This document shows positions 9,554 to 18,620 of a DNA stretch of 64,000 bases, piece by piece. The position numbers and the translations under genes are program-made. Below the pieces are notes generated by a model. It ran no database searches. It was given only the letters and a program-made list of their open reading frames with translations, and was not told the origin of the DNA. The first letter of the stretch is position 1. Each line of letters opens with the position of its first letter. This DNA comes from Cytophagales bacterium CG12_big_fil_rev_8_21_14_0_65_40_12 (GTDB lineage Bacteria > Bacteroidota > Bacteroidia > Cytophagales > Cyclobacteriaceae). The stretch spans positions 1 through 64,000 of the forward strand of contig PCUU01000060.1 of NCBI GenBank assembly GCA_002786855.1, given 5' to 3'.

Positions 9554-10012
9554 CTATCTATTGGCAGATTTCATCTCTTTGAGCATTTTTTCGATGTGCT
9601 TTTTAGCGCCAAACATGTCCTGATAGACAGCAGCTACGCTATGATTTTCGTCTAAAAGGTACGTTACCCTTTTGGGTAAAGCAATGATGGGGACGAGTGC
9701 ATCGTATGCTTTACATACTTTTCCATCCAAATCGGAAAGCAATTCAAAGGGAAGATTATGTGCTGCTTTAAATTTTAAATGACTCGCTATGGTGTCGCGG
9801 CTGATGCCAAATACATCCACCTCCAAATCTCTAAATTCAGAAAAGGCATCTCTAAAAGTACAGGCTTCTTCTGTGCAACCTGGCGTAAAGTCCTTCGGGT
9901 AAAAGTAAATGATGCAGGGTTTGCCTTTCATTTCATCACTCAAAATGAAACGTTTTCCATTGGTGCTTTTTAGATTGATTTCTGGTGCTGTGGTACCTAT
10001 TTTTAAGGCCAT
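9554..10012 (-). CDS. bcp: Thioredoxin-dependent thiol peroxidase (peroxiredoxin Bcp/PrxQ)
   Basis: Reduces H2O2 and organic hydroperoxides in the cytoplasm with thioredoxin as reductant. The 152-residue thioredoxin-fold protein carries YPKDFTPGCTEEACTFRD at residues 37-54: the first Cys is the peroxidatic residue and the second, five residues later, is the resolving Cys of the PrxQ class. The preceding Thr and Pro of the active site are present. It probably forms its own transcript; the region to the divergent permease gene is short and holds both promoters. Confidence 0.95.
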   Translation of the reverse strand: MALKIGTTAPEINLKSTNGKRFILSDEMKGKPCIIYFYPKDFTPGCTEEACTFRDAFSEFRDLEVDVFGISRDTIASHLKFKAAHNLPFELLSDLDGKVCKAYDALVPIIALPKRVTYLLDENHSVAAVYQDMFGAKKHIEKMLKEMKSANR

Positions 10013-10063
10013 GTTTTACTCTTTAATGATGAGATAATTGTGTGGAATATCGCAACTTCGCGC

Positions 10064-10915
10064 ATGCTTTCAAAAGGAGTTCAGTACATGCTTTTGTCAA
10101 CATTCATTTTTGCCATAATGAATGTCCTGATCAAGTATGTCCCCAATATTCCTGCCATCGAAATCATTTTGTTTAGATCGATTGTTTCGTTTGCCATGTC
10201 TGGCATAGCTTTGAAATTTCAAAGAGTACCATTATTGGGTAAGAATCGAAAGATACTTTTTCTGCGCGGATTGGCAGGTGCGTTAGCCCTGATGATGTTT
10301 TTTACCACGCTTCAAGAAATTCCTTTGGCCAGCGCAGTAACGCTTATGTTTCTTGGCCCAATTTTCACTGCAATTTTAGGGATGTGGATTGTCAAAGAAA
10401 AAGTAGTTTGGCTGCAATGGGTCTTTTTTGCAATGTCCTTCGCGGGGATTTTGATGATCAAAGGTTTCGATCCAAGAGTTTCGCCTTATATGGCATTACT
10501 AGGAGTTGGGGCTGCTTTTTGCTCTGGGATTGCCTATAACATGATCAGAAAGCTCAAAACAAGTGAGCATCCACTGGTCATTATTTTCTACTTCCCTCTG
10601 GTTACTTTACCTATTGTGGGTATTTATTCGATTTTTCATTGGGTGCAACCTCATGGAATTGAATGGATCATACTTTTGGCAATTGGAGTACTTACGCAAA
10701 TCGCTCAATACTATATGACGAAGTCATACCAGTCGGAGGAACTGGCCAAAGTTTCTAACCTGAGTTTTATTGGAATTATTTATGCTTTGGGCTTTGGCTA
10801 CGTTTTGTTTGGAGAAACATTCAATCTTCAAACTTATTTGGGAATGACCTGCGTGATGGTGGGAGTGGTGCTCAATGTGATATATAAAAATAGAAAAACT
10901 AAAGTGGTGGTATGA
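10064..10915 (+). CDS. EamA/DMT-family permease
   Basis: An integral membrane protein with about ten predicted helices in two EamA repeats (first repeat residues 1-135, second 140-280), like many drug/metabolite exporters. The ATG at 10064 (MLSKGVQYML) is preferred because it begins directly at the first helix; a GTG at 10040 would add eight residues. The gene overlaps the following PhzF-like gene by 4 bp (ATGA), indicating an operon. The substrate is unknown; a partner role in exporting a product of the neighbouring isomerase is speculation. Confidence 0.85.
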   Translation: MLSKGVQYMLLSTFIFAIMNVLIKYVPNIPAIEIILFRSIVSFAMSGIALKFQRVPLLGKNRKILFLRGLAGALALMMFFTTLQEIPLASAVTLMFLGPIFTAILGMWIVKEKVVWLQWVFFAMSFAGILMIKGFDPRVSPYMALLGVGAAFCSGIAYNMIRKLKTSEHPLVIIFYFPLVTLPIVGIYSIFHWVQPHGIEWIILLAIGVLTQIAQYYMTKSYQSEELAKVSNLSFIGIIYALGFGYVLFGETFNLQTYLGMTCVMVGVVLNVIYKNRKTKVVV

Positions 10916-11715
10916 AAATCTATCAAGTCGACTCATTTACAAAGGAATTATTCAAAGGAAATCCGGCAGCAGTTGCTATTGTTGAAAATGAACTCTCTAC
11001 TGATTTAATGCAGCAGATAGCACTGGAAATGAATTTGTCCGAAACGGCATTTATTACGCTTCACGATAATCACTGCGACTTGAGGTGGTTTACACCTGCT
11101 TCTGAGGTTCCATTATGCGGACATGCTACTTTGGCTTCTGCCTTTGCACTTTGGAAAAAAGGGTATTGGGATACTTCTAAAGTCATTGAATTTAGGACGT
11201 TGAGCGGCTCGCTTTTTACCAGTTTAGACGAGAATGGAATGATTACCATGGACTTTCCGTCCAATCCTGCAAAGCCTAATTTGGGTTTTGATAAAGCCGA
11301 AATGGAATTGGTCTTTGGTTACCCAATCAAGGAAGTACTCGATTACCCTGATGAGTTAATTTTGATTTTTGAGCATGAAGAAGCCGTATTAAATGCGAAT
11401 CCAAATTCAGAAATCATTGCTGCTCAAGCCAAGAGCGGAGTTATTGTTTCCGCTAGAGGAGAGCAATCAGGCTATGATTTCGTGAGCCGTTATTTTGCTC
11501 CGAACCTAGGCATCAAGGAAGATCCTGTAACAGGTTTTATGCACACGATTTTAACACCTTATTGGGCGAGTGAAACTGGCAAAACAGAATTCAACGCATT
11601 CCAGGCTTCAGCCAGAACAGGTGAAATGCAAACTGTCCTAAAGGGGGATAGAGTGCTTCTAAAAGGCCATGCAATTATGGTTTTCGAAACCGAGCTTAGT
11701 TTGCCTTCAAAATAA
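10912..11715 (+). CDS. PhzF-family isomerase/epimerase
   Basis: A member of the diaminopimelate-epimerase-fold PhzF family. The N-terminal half shows VDSFTKELFKGNPAAVAIV and NLSETAFI (residues 40-47), whose Glu is the general acid/base in PhzF, then WFTPASEVPLCGHATLA. The second half carries the equivalent KEDPVTGFMHTILTPYW. The 267-residue length fits the short YddE-like members found across bacteria with unknown substrates, rather than dedicated phenazine synthesis, and no phenazine genes are nearby. The last 20 bp overlap the 3' end of the opposing pullulanase gene. Confidence 0.88.
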   Translation: MKIYQVDSFTKELFKGNPAAVAIVENELSTDLMQQIALEMNLSETAFITLHDNHCDLRWFTPASEVPLCGHATLASAFALWKKGYWDTSKVIEFRTLSGSLFTSLDENGMITMDFPSNPAKPNLGFDKAEMELVFGYPIKEVLDYPDELILIFEHEEAVLNANPNSEIIAAQAKSGVIVSARGEQSGYDFVSRYFAPNLGIKEDPVTGFMHTILTPYWASETGKTEFNAFQASARTGEMQTVLKGDRVLLKGHAIMVFETELSLPSK

Positions 11716-13693
11716 AAGCGGTGTAAGCAGGAATGGTGATTACGCCATTCTTATAACTTCTGATGCAGCTTTCATCCACTTTCTGCCCGTCTGCGATTAA
11801 GGTAAAATTGCCTTTGGGCAGATCAATGGTTTTGTTCATATTACTGCCATTCAGAAGTACCAGAATTTCTTTCCAATCATCGCCATTGGCATTGTCCTTA
11901 ATGCGGTAAGCAAGCACACTTTCATCCATAATATCGATAAATTCAAGGTGCTTTTGGATCAAATCCTTACTCATCATTCGGAAAGCAGGGTGATTTTTTC
12001 TAAGTGCTATCATTCCCTGATAATAATCAAACTCAGATTTGTAAGTTGTTTTTCTATTCCAATCTATTTGATTGATTTCGTCTGAGGAATTGTAAGAGTT
12101 TTCTACACCATTTTTAGTACGAAGCATTTCCATGCCGGCATGCAGAAATGGTACTCCTTGTGACGTTAGTACCACGGTTTGAGCAAGTTTGTGCATTTTG
12201 ACGATTTCTTCTTCGGAAGCCTCTTCATTGGACAGTTTCAACTTATCGTAGAGCGTGTTGTTATCGTGGCAAGAGACATAGTTGATCGTTTGGTAGGGCT
12301 CTGCTGCCCATGGTGCTTTAGAATAGTTAACAGCTTCATAGTCAACTTGAGGGTGTTCTGTTGAGGCCACTATTCCAAATTTCACACTTTCTTTCAGGCC
12401 TTTTCTATTGCTGGCGAAACCACCTTCTTTTTCTTCGAAGACACTTCCTTTTAGTCCATCGCGCATGTCGTCACTAAAAGCAGCTATTTTATTTAGTTTA
12501 TAAGTATTGGCTTTTAGAGCTTGTTGCTCCATAGGAAGGGGAGAAGAGCCTGCTGTCCAGCCTTCTCCATAAATAAAGATTGAAGGATCAATTTTGTGCA
12601 GTTCAGCACTGATTTGATTCATGGTTTCAATGTCGTGAATTCCCATAAGGTCGAAGCGAAATCCATCTAAGTGATACTCTTTCACCCAATAGATAACGGA
12701 TTCGATCATGTATTTGCGCATCATTTCGCGCTCAGAAGCGGTTTCGTTGCCACAAGCTGCTGCATCCGAAAATCCTCCTTCTGCATTTTGGCGATAATAG
12801 TAAAAGGGAACAAGTTGTTGGAAATTAGAATCTTCTGTTTGCCCTGTATGATTGTAAACCACATCTAAAATAACTCTTAAGCCATTTTTATGCATGGTTT
12901 GCACCATCTCTTTGAACTCTTTGATCCTTGTTCTGCCATCGAAAGGATCAGTCGAAAAACTTCCTTCAGGAACATTGTAGTTGAGTGGATCATAACCCCA
13001 ATTGTATTGTGGTACATCTAAGCGAGTTTCATCAATTGAACGATTGTCAAAGGTGGGTAATAGGTGCACGTGGGTAACGCCTAAATCTTTGATATGATCT
13101 AAACCGGTGGATAATCCTGATGGGTTTTTAGTGCCGGTTTCAATCAATCCTAAATATTTGCCTTTATTGGTAATACCTGAACTTTCATGAATGGACATGT
13201 CTCGGATTTGAAGTTCATAAAGAATGATGTCTGTGAAATTCTCGAGCGCTGGTTTTGTATCAGTTTCCCAACCCTCAGGATTGGTTTCCGAAAGTTCAAC
13301 CACCATTGCTCTTTGTCCATTGACCCCTACGGCCTGCGCATATAAATCTGGCTTTTCTTGAAGCCATTGGCCGTTTTGTTCCACTTGAAAAGTGTAGTAC
13401 TTATTCTTTTGGTCTCCCTTCACATTCGCAGACCAAACCCCATTTTCTCCCCTTTTTAAATCAACCGATTTGATTTTATTGTCGCCATCTCCTTTTTCAT
13501 AGAGATGAAGTTTAGCTGCTGAGGCAACAGGCGACCATAATTTAAATTGAGTTTGCTCGGGACTGTAGGTAAAGCCTAAATCATTCCCTTCGTAGACAGG
13601 GTAATCATTGTAAGACTCATAAGTTGGGGTGGTTTCACAGGCCATATTTAGCATAACAATAGCAATGAAAGAAAGGAATAGTTTTGATTTCAT
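11696..13693 (-). CDS. pulA: Type I pullulanase, GH13 lipoprotein
   Basis: Hydrolyses alpha-1,6 branches in pullulan, amylopectin or glycogen. The N-terminus MKSKLFLSFIAIVMLNMAC is a lipoprotein signal with Cys at 19, so the enzyme is membrane-anchored and outside the cytoplasm. A CBM48-like domain (residues 40-130) precedes the GH13 barrel. The type I marker YNWGYDPLNYNVPEG is near residue 230, the nucleophile lies in DGFRFDLMG near 345, the acid/base Glu in IYGEGW near 375, and the stabilising His-Asp in SCHDNNTLYDKL near 470. It is 10 bp downstream of a sugar permease gene on the same strand, forming an oligosaccharide-use operon. Confidence 0.94.
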   Translation of the reverse strand: MKSKLFLSFIAIVMLNMACETTPTYESYNDYPVYEGNDLGFTYSPEQTQFKLWSPVASAAKLHLYEKGDGDNKIKSVDLKRGENGVWSANVKGDQKNKYYTFQVEQNGQWLQEKPDLYAQAVGVNGQRAMVVELSETNPEGWETDTKPALENFTDIILYELQIRDMSIHESSGITNKGKYLGLIETGTKNPSGLSTGLDHIKDLGVTHVHLLPTFDNRSIDETRLDVPQYNWGYDPLNYNVPEGSFSTDPFDGRTRIKEFKEMVQTMHKNGLRVILDVVYNHTGQTEDSNFQQLVPFYYYRQNAEGGFSDAAACGNETASEREMMRKYMIESVIYWVKEYHLDGFRFDLMGIHDIETMNQISAELHKIDPSIFIYGEGWTAGSSPLPMEQQALKANTYKLNKIAAFSDDMRDGLKGSVFEEKEGGFASNRKGLKESVKFGIVASTEHPQVDYEAVNYSKAPWAAEPYQTINYVSCHDNNTLYDKLKLSNEEASEEEIVKMHKLAQTVVLTSQGVPFLHAGMEMLRTKNGVENSYNSSDEINQIDWNRKTTYKSEFDYYQGMIALRKNHPAFRMMSKDLIQKHLEFIDIMDESVLAYRIKDNANGDDWKEILVLLNGSNMNKTIDLPKGNFTLIADGQKVDESCIRSYKNGVITIPAYTAFILKAN

Positions 13694-13702
13694 GGTTCAA
13701 TA

Positions 13703-14998
13703 TTAATGAGATGAGGCTGGACTTAGTTGGACTTTGGTCTTCTGACTCTCTTTTACAAAGAGCCATAAAACGGCCGATACGCCCAAGGATATTGCACTGA
13801 TAATGAAAATTACAGATTTGTCTTCTTGACCATCAATATAGCCACCAAGATTAGATGCCACTAACTGTGGAAGTACTACCGAAAGATTAAATAGGCCCAT
13901 AAATAAGCCCATTTTACTTTGGCTAACGGTCTCGGACATGATAGCGAATGGAAGGCTTACCACAGCCGCCCAACCTATACCAATTACCGCCATAAGCAGA
14001 TAGAGGCTTAGGGTACTTTGTCCTAAAAATATCACCAATGAATACCCAATGGCCATGATGGCAATGCATAAAGTATGCGTTTTTACGCGACCAATTTTCT
14101 CGGTAATGGGTTCTAAAACTAAAGCAGGCAGAATAAAACCAACGGTGTTCAAAATGGCAAAGGCAATTCCAATAGTAAAACCAATGTCATTATTTTGAAT
14201 ATCGGTTAGGCTTTCAGTTGTGCCAAAACCCATGATTACCTCTTTAATATAGGCAAAAGAATAAACGAACATGGTTTGAACGCCCAGCCAAGTAAAAGCA
14301 TGCGCCAAGCAGATTTTTAAGAATTCGGGTATGTTGGATTTGCCTTTGGGCTGCGCTGTTTCGATGATTTCTTCTACTTCATCTAAGACCTTAGGCTCGG
14401 TAATAAAAAATGTAGGAATGATAGAGAATAGAAAGACCAAAATGGCGCCTAAATAAATAAGCTCGTAATTGCCTATAAATGCACCAATCAAGTAAGCCAC
14501 AACACCAAAGAAACCAGAAATGGTCTGCATCCAAGTATATCCTTTTGTCCTGACAACGCCTTCTTTGGTGACATCTGCAATGACAGATCGAGTAGGGTTG
14601 AAGCTGATATTAATCGCTAAATCAAGTGAAAGCGCTACGGCAATGGCTACCCCAATCACTTCTTCGACACCCAAAGCTTCGCTGATAACATCAATATTAG
14701 GTAAGGCCAAAAGCATAAGGGCGGCAATGGTGCCTCCAATCAAGATAAAAGGTCTTCTTCTTCCGCCCCAAAACCAAACTTTATCACTCACTAGACCAAT
14801 GATGACCTGACCTAAAATACCTGCGGTAGGACCAGCCGCCCAAACAAAACCAATTTCTTCAAGATTGAAACCGAACTTGGTATTTAAAATCCAGCTTAAC
14901 GCAGCAATTTGAACCGACAGGGCAAAACCCATGGCCGTGGCGGGTAAGCTCAGTAAAATGTAAAAGGACTTGGTAAAGTTTTTCTGAATGGCGAGCAT
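13703..14998 (-). CDS. MFS sugar transporter (SLC45/GPH-like)
   Basis: A twelve-helix inner-membrane permease of 431 residues. The loop DKVWFWGGRRRPFIL after helix 2 is the variant of the MFS signature found in sucrose/maltose cation symporters of the SLC45 type, and GRVKTHTL in the matching second-half loop supports the same fold. Because it lies 10 bp upstream of pulA in the same direction, uptake of maltose or malto-oligosaccharides released by the pullulanase is the likely role (inference from context). Confidence 0.85.
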   Translation of the reverse strand: MLAIQKNFTKSFYILLSLPATAMGFALSVQIAALSWILNTKFGFNLEEIGFVWAAGPTAGILGQVIIGLVSDKVWFWGGRRRPFILIGGTIAALMLLALPNIDVISEALGVEEVIGVAIAVALSLDLAINISFNPTRSVIADVTKEGVVRTKGYTWMQTISGFFGVVAYLIGAFIGNYELIYLGAILVFLFSIIPTFFITEPKVLDEVEEIIETAQPKGKSNIPEFLKICLAHAFTWLGVQTMFVYSFAYIKEVIMGFGTTESLTDIQNNDIGFTIGIAFAILNTVGFILPALVLEPITEKIGRVKTHTLCIAIMAIGYSLVIFLGQSTLSLYLLMAVIGIGWAAVVSLPFAIMSETVSQSKMGLFMGLFNLSVVLPQLVASNLGGYIDGQEDKSVIFIISAISLGVSAVLWLFVKESQKTKVQLSPASSH

Positions 14999-15097
14999 AG
15001 AATAAGGTTTAAGACTGGACTAACCCAAATTGAAAGATAAGCTATTCGCCTTTAAAGCCAAATGCCATCGTTTGCATAAACTTGAAATTTAGTTGTC

Positions 15098-15649
15098 TCA
15101 CAAGACTAGTTCGGTGCCACCATCGGCTCTTTTGATAATTTTATCAAAATTGGCCAAACAAAAGTTTAAAGCACTTCTTACTTCCTCATTATTCTCTATC
15201 AAAATCCTTTCTTCAATCAATGCGAGATACTCCTTTTTATTAATAGTTAAAATCGCATCAGCAGCCTTTATTCTCACCTTTTTACTTTTGTCGTTAATTG
15301 ATTTTGAAAGAAAATATTCTTGATGTGTGTCTTTTAAATAGGGTATTAGGGCAGTTGATTTTAATCTAGATCTATAGTTTGACTCTAGAAGAGTCTCTGT
15401 AAGTATAAATATTGCAGATTGATCTTGAGCCGAGTATTTCGCTAGTCTAAAGCCCAATTCAAACCAAATGACTGAATTTGAGTGTGCTAGTGCCTTCTTG
15501 AATATAAGCTTCTGTTGATCATTAATATGTGATGAAGTAATAACTTTCCTCCATTCTAACATAACCATTTTCAATGTGTTGAATAGCTCTGGAGAAATTC
15601 TGTTTGAAGTTTTGTAATAGTTAATTACTTGCTCAGAGTCATCAATCAT
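15098..15649 (-). CDS. Hypothetical alpha-helical protein with HEAT-like repeats
   Basis: I do not recognise this gene. The protein of about 183 residues is soluble, with no signal peptide, and almost wholly alpha helical; the C-terminal half (SKKVRIKAADAILTIN, then EEVRSALNFCLANF) resembles HEAT/PBS-lyase repeats. The ATG at 15649 is used; a GTG six bases upstream is the alternative. It starts 8 bp after the stop of the coiled-coil protein gene and is probably co-transcribed with it. It may be a scaffold or binding protein. Confidence 0.6.
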   Translation of the reverse strand: MIDDSEQVINYYKTSNRISPELFNTLKMVMLEWRKVITSSHINDQQKLIFKKALAHSNSVIWFELGFRLAKYSAQDQSAIFILTETLLESNYRSRLKSTALIPYLKDTHQEYFLSKSINDKSKKVRIKAADAILTINKKEYLALIEERILIENNEEVRSALNFCLANFDKIIKRADGGTELVL

Positions 15650-15657
15650 TCCCACCT

Positions 15658-16575
15658 TTATCTAACACTAAAACCTGCCTGGCCTATTTCGTAGAAATCA
15701 GAAATGATGTTGATTTTGTAATCTCCTTTATCAAATTCGGAGCCCTTGTCATAAACAAAGCTCAATTCCTGTTTAGAGTTGTCAAAGAGAATTTCCTGCA
15801 TTGCTGTGTAAAATTGTTCGCGGCCATCTACTTGGAAAGAACCAGAACCTCGCGCAATATCAAAAACTACATTTCCAGCAGGATCGACAATTTGAATCAT
15901 GATTTTATGTCCTGCCACAGGGGCAACGGCATTTTCTGAAAGATTAAAGGTTACTTTGATTTTTTCGGCTTGCCTGCTTCGGAAATCTCCTTCGCGTTCC
16001 TTGCCTCGCGAGTTTATGTTGTAGACTTTGATATTTTCTGCTTTCAATTTAGCCGCTAGCGAGATTTTTTGCTCAAGTTGTTGTTTGGTTTGATTGGCTT
16101 CGCGAATGGTGGCATTCAACTCATTCTTTTCAACTTTCAGGTCTGTATTTTCTTCCAGAAGTTGAGTGTTGATCACTTTTAATGCAGCAATTTCATCATC
16201 TTTTGCCAAGAGTAATTCTTCATAGCCAGTTACTTTTCTGTCCAGTCGCTGAATGATGGCTTTGTTGGCAGTTCTTGTACGTTGCAATTGATCGCGTTCT
16301 GCAGTGATGGAATCCTTTAGGGTTACCAAAGAATCTATATTACCCCCTAGTCTGGCGATTTCGGAGATACGATTAGAAAGTTGTCCACTAATGCTGTCGA
16401 GTTTAGTGGTCAGTATGGTTTTGGTTTGGTCAAACTCGGCTTGGAGTTGCTCTTTGGCAATGCCATCAGTATAGATTTTATAGCCAGCGCCTGCAGCCAC
16501 AATAATAAGGGCAATGACTAATATAATTCTGATGCTGTCTTTATTACCACCTTTCTTTTTTGCTTCTTCGGCCAT
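15658..16575 (-). CDS. Single-pass membrane protein with long coiled coil
   Basis: A 305-residue protein with a basic N-terminus, one transmembrane helix (residues 18-35), then a long heptad-rich coiled coil (about 40-175) and a C-terminal beta-rich domain (about 190-305) with a GDYKINIISDFYEIG segment near the end. The layout (short cytoplasmic tail, membrane anchor, periplasmic coiled coil and beta domain) occurs in many Bacteroidota proteins of unknown function. It is followed closely by the HEAT-like gene. No catalytic motif is visible. Confidence 0.7.
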   Translation of the reverse strand: MAEEAKKKGGNKDSIRIILVIALIIVAAGAGYKIYTDGIAKEQLQAEFDQTKTILTTKLDSISGQLSNRISEIARLGGNIDSLVTLKDSITAERDQLQRTRTANKAIIQRLDRKVTGYEELLLAKDDEIAALKVINTQLLEENTDLKVEKNELNATIREANQTKQQLEQKISLAAKLKAENIKVYNINSRGKEREGDFRSRQAEKIKVTFNLSENAVAPVAGHKIMIQIVDPAGNVVFDIARGSGSFQVDGREQFYTAMQEILFDNSKQELSFVYDKGSEFDKGDYKINIISDFYEIGQAGFSVR

Positions 16576-16678
16576 GTTTTTGAATCTCTGAATGAACTAT
16601 TTTAACGCCTTAATTATTCAATATTGGGCGAATTACTTAAAACTTTTTTAAATATACCAACCAATTGATAAGCAGCGC

Positions 16679-17272
16679 ATGATTGACACATTTAATGAGC
16701 ACTATTGGACAGAAAGATATGCCACTAATCAAATAGGCTGGGATATCGGCCATATTTCGAGACCTCTGAAGGAATACTTCGATCAACTTACTGACAGAAG
16801 CTTGCGGATTTTAATTCCAGGAGCAGGAAATGCCTACGAAGCTGAATATTTGTGGTCAATAGGTTTTGAAAATGTGCATGTAATTGATTTGTCGGTTCTT
16901 CCATTGCAGAATATCAAGGATAGGATTCCGGCTTTTCCATCCTCGCAATTAATTCATGGTGATTTCTTTGAGCATAGTGCTCAGTACGACTTGATCGTTG
17001 AGCAAACTTTCTTTTGTGCTTTGAGTCCTGAATTGCGCATTAACTACGTTAAAAAAATGACAACACTTTTAGCACCAGAAGGAAAACTGGTGGGACTTAT
17101 GTTTAAAATTCCATTGCATACCGATTATCCGCCTTTTGGCGGCAATGAAGTAGAATATCGAAATCTATTCGAAGCTCATTTAAAAATTGAATTGATGGAA
17201 GAGGCCTATAATTCCATCCAGCCAAGAAAAGGAAATGAGTTATTCGTAAAACTGAGGAAGTTAAAAGCCTGA
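16679..17272 (+). CDS. TPMT-superfamily SAM-dependent methyltransferase
   Basis: A 197-residue class I methyltransferase of the thiopurine methyltransferase superfamily, which methylates thiols, thiopurines or halides. It starts with the family pattern YWTERYATNQIGWDIG and has SAM motif I ILIPGAGNAYEAEYLW near residue 45, an acidic motif II (VHVIDLS) and a PPFGG segment near 142 that contacts the substrate side in relatives. The ATG at 16679 follows an AT-rich promoter region. The substrate is unknown. Confidence 0.85.
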   Translation: MIDTFNEHYWTERYATNQIGWDIGHISRPLKEYFDQLTDRSLRILIPGAGNAYEAEYLWSIGFENVHVIDLSVLPLQNIKDRIPAFPSSQLIHGDFFEHSAQYDLIVEQTFFCALSPELRINYVKKMTTLLAPEGKLVGLMFKIPLHTDYPPFGGNEVEYRNLFEAHLKIELMEEAYNSIQPRKGNELFVKLRKLKA

Positions 17273-17291
17273 ATTTCAAGGGTAGCAATAC

Positions 17292-17350
17292 CCCTCCAAA
17301 AGTTGAATGGTTTGTGAGTATTAAGAATAAGAACTTTTGGAGGGTTTCTT
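17292..17350. terminator. Inverted repeat/terminator between convergent genes
   Basis: Thirteen-base arms (CCCTCCAAAAGTT and AACTTTTGGAGGG) pair perfectly across a 27-nt loop and are followed by TTTCTT on the plus strand. It lies between the stops of the convergent methyltransferase genes. Confidence 0.6.
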
Positions 17351-17378
17351 ATGAAGGAAACTCCTTTCGAACCAGCGT

Positions 17379-18152
17379 CTAGAAGCTTAAAATATATTGG
17401 TCTTTGGGGATTTCTGGATTCAGAAATAAAATACCACCTTCAAATAAATCAATGGAAAGACTCACTTGCGGATGGTTTTTAAGTTCGTTCCAAGCTAGGT
17501 TCATCTCCTTTGACCAATGGATATCATCTAAAATGATCATCCCTTGCTGATTTATTTTAGGTAACAATAGCTCGAAATAACGGATTGTAGGCTCATAACG
17601 ATGGTTGGCGTCAAGGTAAGCCAAATCAATAGGTGAGGCGGTGGCGAGCCAAGTCTCCAAAGTCTGATCAATATTTCCAATGACGACTTCGATATTCGAT
17701 AAGCCTAATTGCTCAAAATGTTGATTCGCCAATCCAGCAATGGTTCCACTTCCTTCAAAAGTAGTGACTTTGACTTCTTCGTTGGATTTGGCCAGATAAG
17801 CAGTATTTAAGCCTAATGAAGTCCCCAGTTCGACTATACCTTTAAAATCGTATTGTTGAATTATCCTTAAAAGCAGCAATGAGAATCGAGTAGGAGTGGC
17901 GGAGTGCTTGGCGATTTCACTTATTTTTCGAGAATTGGATGAGTTCACTCTTGACCCAGCACCCATTTCTTCGATTTCAACAATGGTGTCGTTTCTAAGT
18001 AGTTGTTTCCGAAGTTCCTCAATAGCAGGATCGCGTGTATTCGACTTACTTTTAACTACTTCGGTATAGCACTTATAAAGAAAAGGGGAGTGCAACGAAT
18101 GCTCATCTACTGACAGCAGCCAGTATTTGATATAAGCCAATAATTGGTACAA
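17379..18152 (-). CDS. Class I SAM-dependent methyltransferase
   Basis: A 257-residue methyltransferase with an N-terminal helical extension (residues 1-90) and a Rossmann domain: motif I GIVELGTSLGLNTAYLAK near residue 110, an acidic strand VTTFEG, and DLAYLDANHRY plus ILDDIHWSKEMNLAW, the pattern of O-methyltransferase-like proteins with a metal-binding Asp-Asp pair. No ATG exists in frame near the start; TTG at 18152 is the only reasonable start and lies 5 nt after the apaG stop, so the two are translationally linked. The substrate is unknown. Confidence 0.8.
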   Translation of the reverse strand: MYQLLAYIKYWLLSVDEHSLHSPFLYKCYTEVVKSKSNTRDPAIEELRKQLLRNDTIVEIEEMGAGSRVNSSNSRKISEIAKHSATPTRFSLLLLRIIQQYDFKGIVELGTSLGLNTAYLAKSNEEVKVTTFEGSGTIAGLANQHFEQLGLSNIEVVIGNIDQTLETWLATASPIDLAYLDANHRYEPTIRYFELLLPKINQQGMIILDDIHWSKEMNLAWNELKNHPQVSLSIDLFEGGILFLNPEIPKDQYILSF

Positions 18153-18157
18153 GGAGA

Positions 18158-18547
18158 TTAATTTAAGAGATAAGGAACAATCATGGTGAACTCGGGAATG
18201 GTGACTTCGAATTGTTTACCGTCAACCACCCTTTCCATCAAATAGGTGCCACGCATTTTGCCGATTCCGCTTCTGAGGTTGCAACCGGAGACATATTGAT
18301 GCTTTTCACCTGGTTCTAACACTGGCTGTTGGCCAACGACTCCCTCACCTTCCACTTCGCGCATTTCGTTGTTGGTATCGAAAATTTGCCAATGTCTGCG
18401 GTGAAGTTTGATGGTGTTTTCACCTTCGTTTTGAATAGTGATACGGTAGGTAAAAACAAAGTGGAACTGCCCCGGACTGGAATACTCCGGTTGGTAGCTA
18501 GTTTCTACACTCACTTTTACGCCATCTGTTACCGCTGTTACTATCAT
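18158..18547 (-). CDS. apaG: ApaG-domain protein
   Basis: The 129-residue protein consists of one ApaG/DUF525 beta-sandwich domain: VSVETSYQPEYSSPGQFHFVFTY type strands, then HRRHWQIFDTN and VVGQQPVLEPGEKHQYVSG with GTYLME near the end. E. coli ApaG is linked to cobalt/magnesium tolerance and diadenosine tetraphosphate levels, and the domain also occurs in F-box proteins; its biochemical role is unsettled. It is divergent from ung and followed by a methyltransferase gene. Confidence 0.95.
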   Translation of the reverse strand: MIVTAVTDGVKVSVETSYQPEYSSPGQFHFVFTYRITIQNEGENTIKLHRRHWQIFDTNNEMREVEGEGVVGQQPVLEPGEKHQYVSGCNLRSGIGKMRGTYLMERVVDGKQFEVTIPEFTMIVPYLLN

Positions 18548-18620
18548 TTAAAGCTTTCTCTTCAGAGTTTTAAAGATATAGATTAGTTTTAAAAATACTA
18601 ATGGTAAAAACGAAAAATCG

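Noticed and set aside
10912-11715. Phenazine biosynthesis gene
   Set aside because: PhzF-family fold only; no other phz genes in the window.
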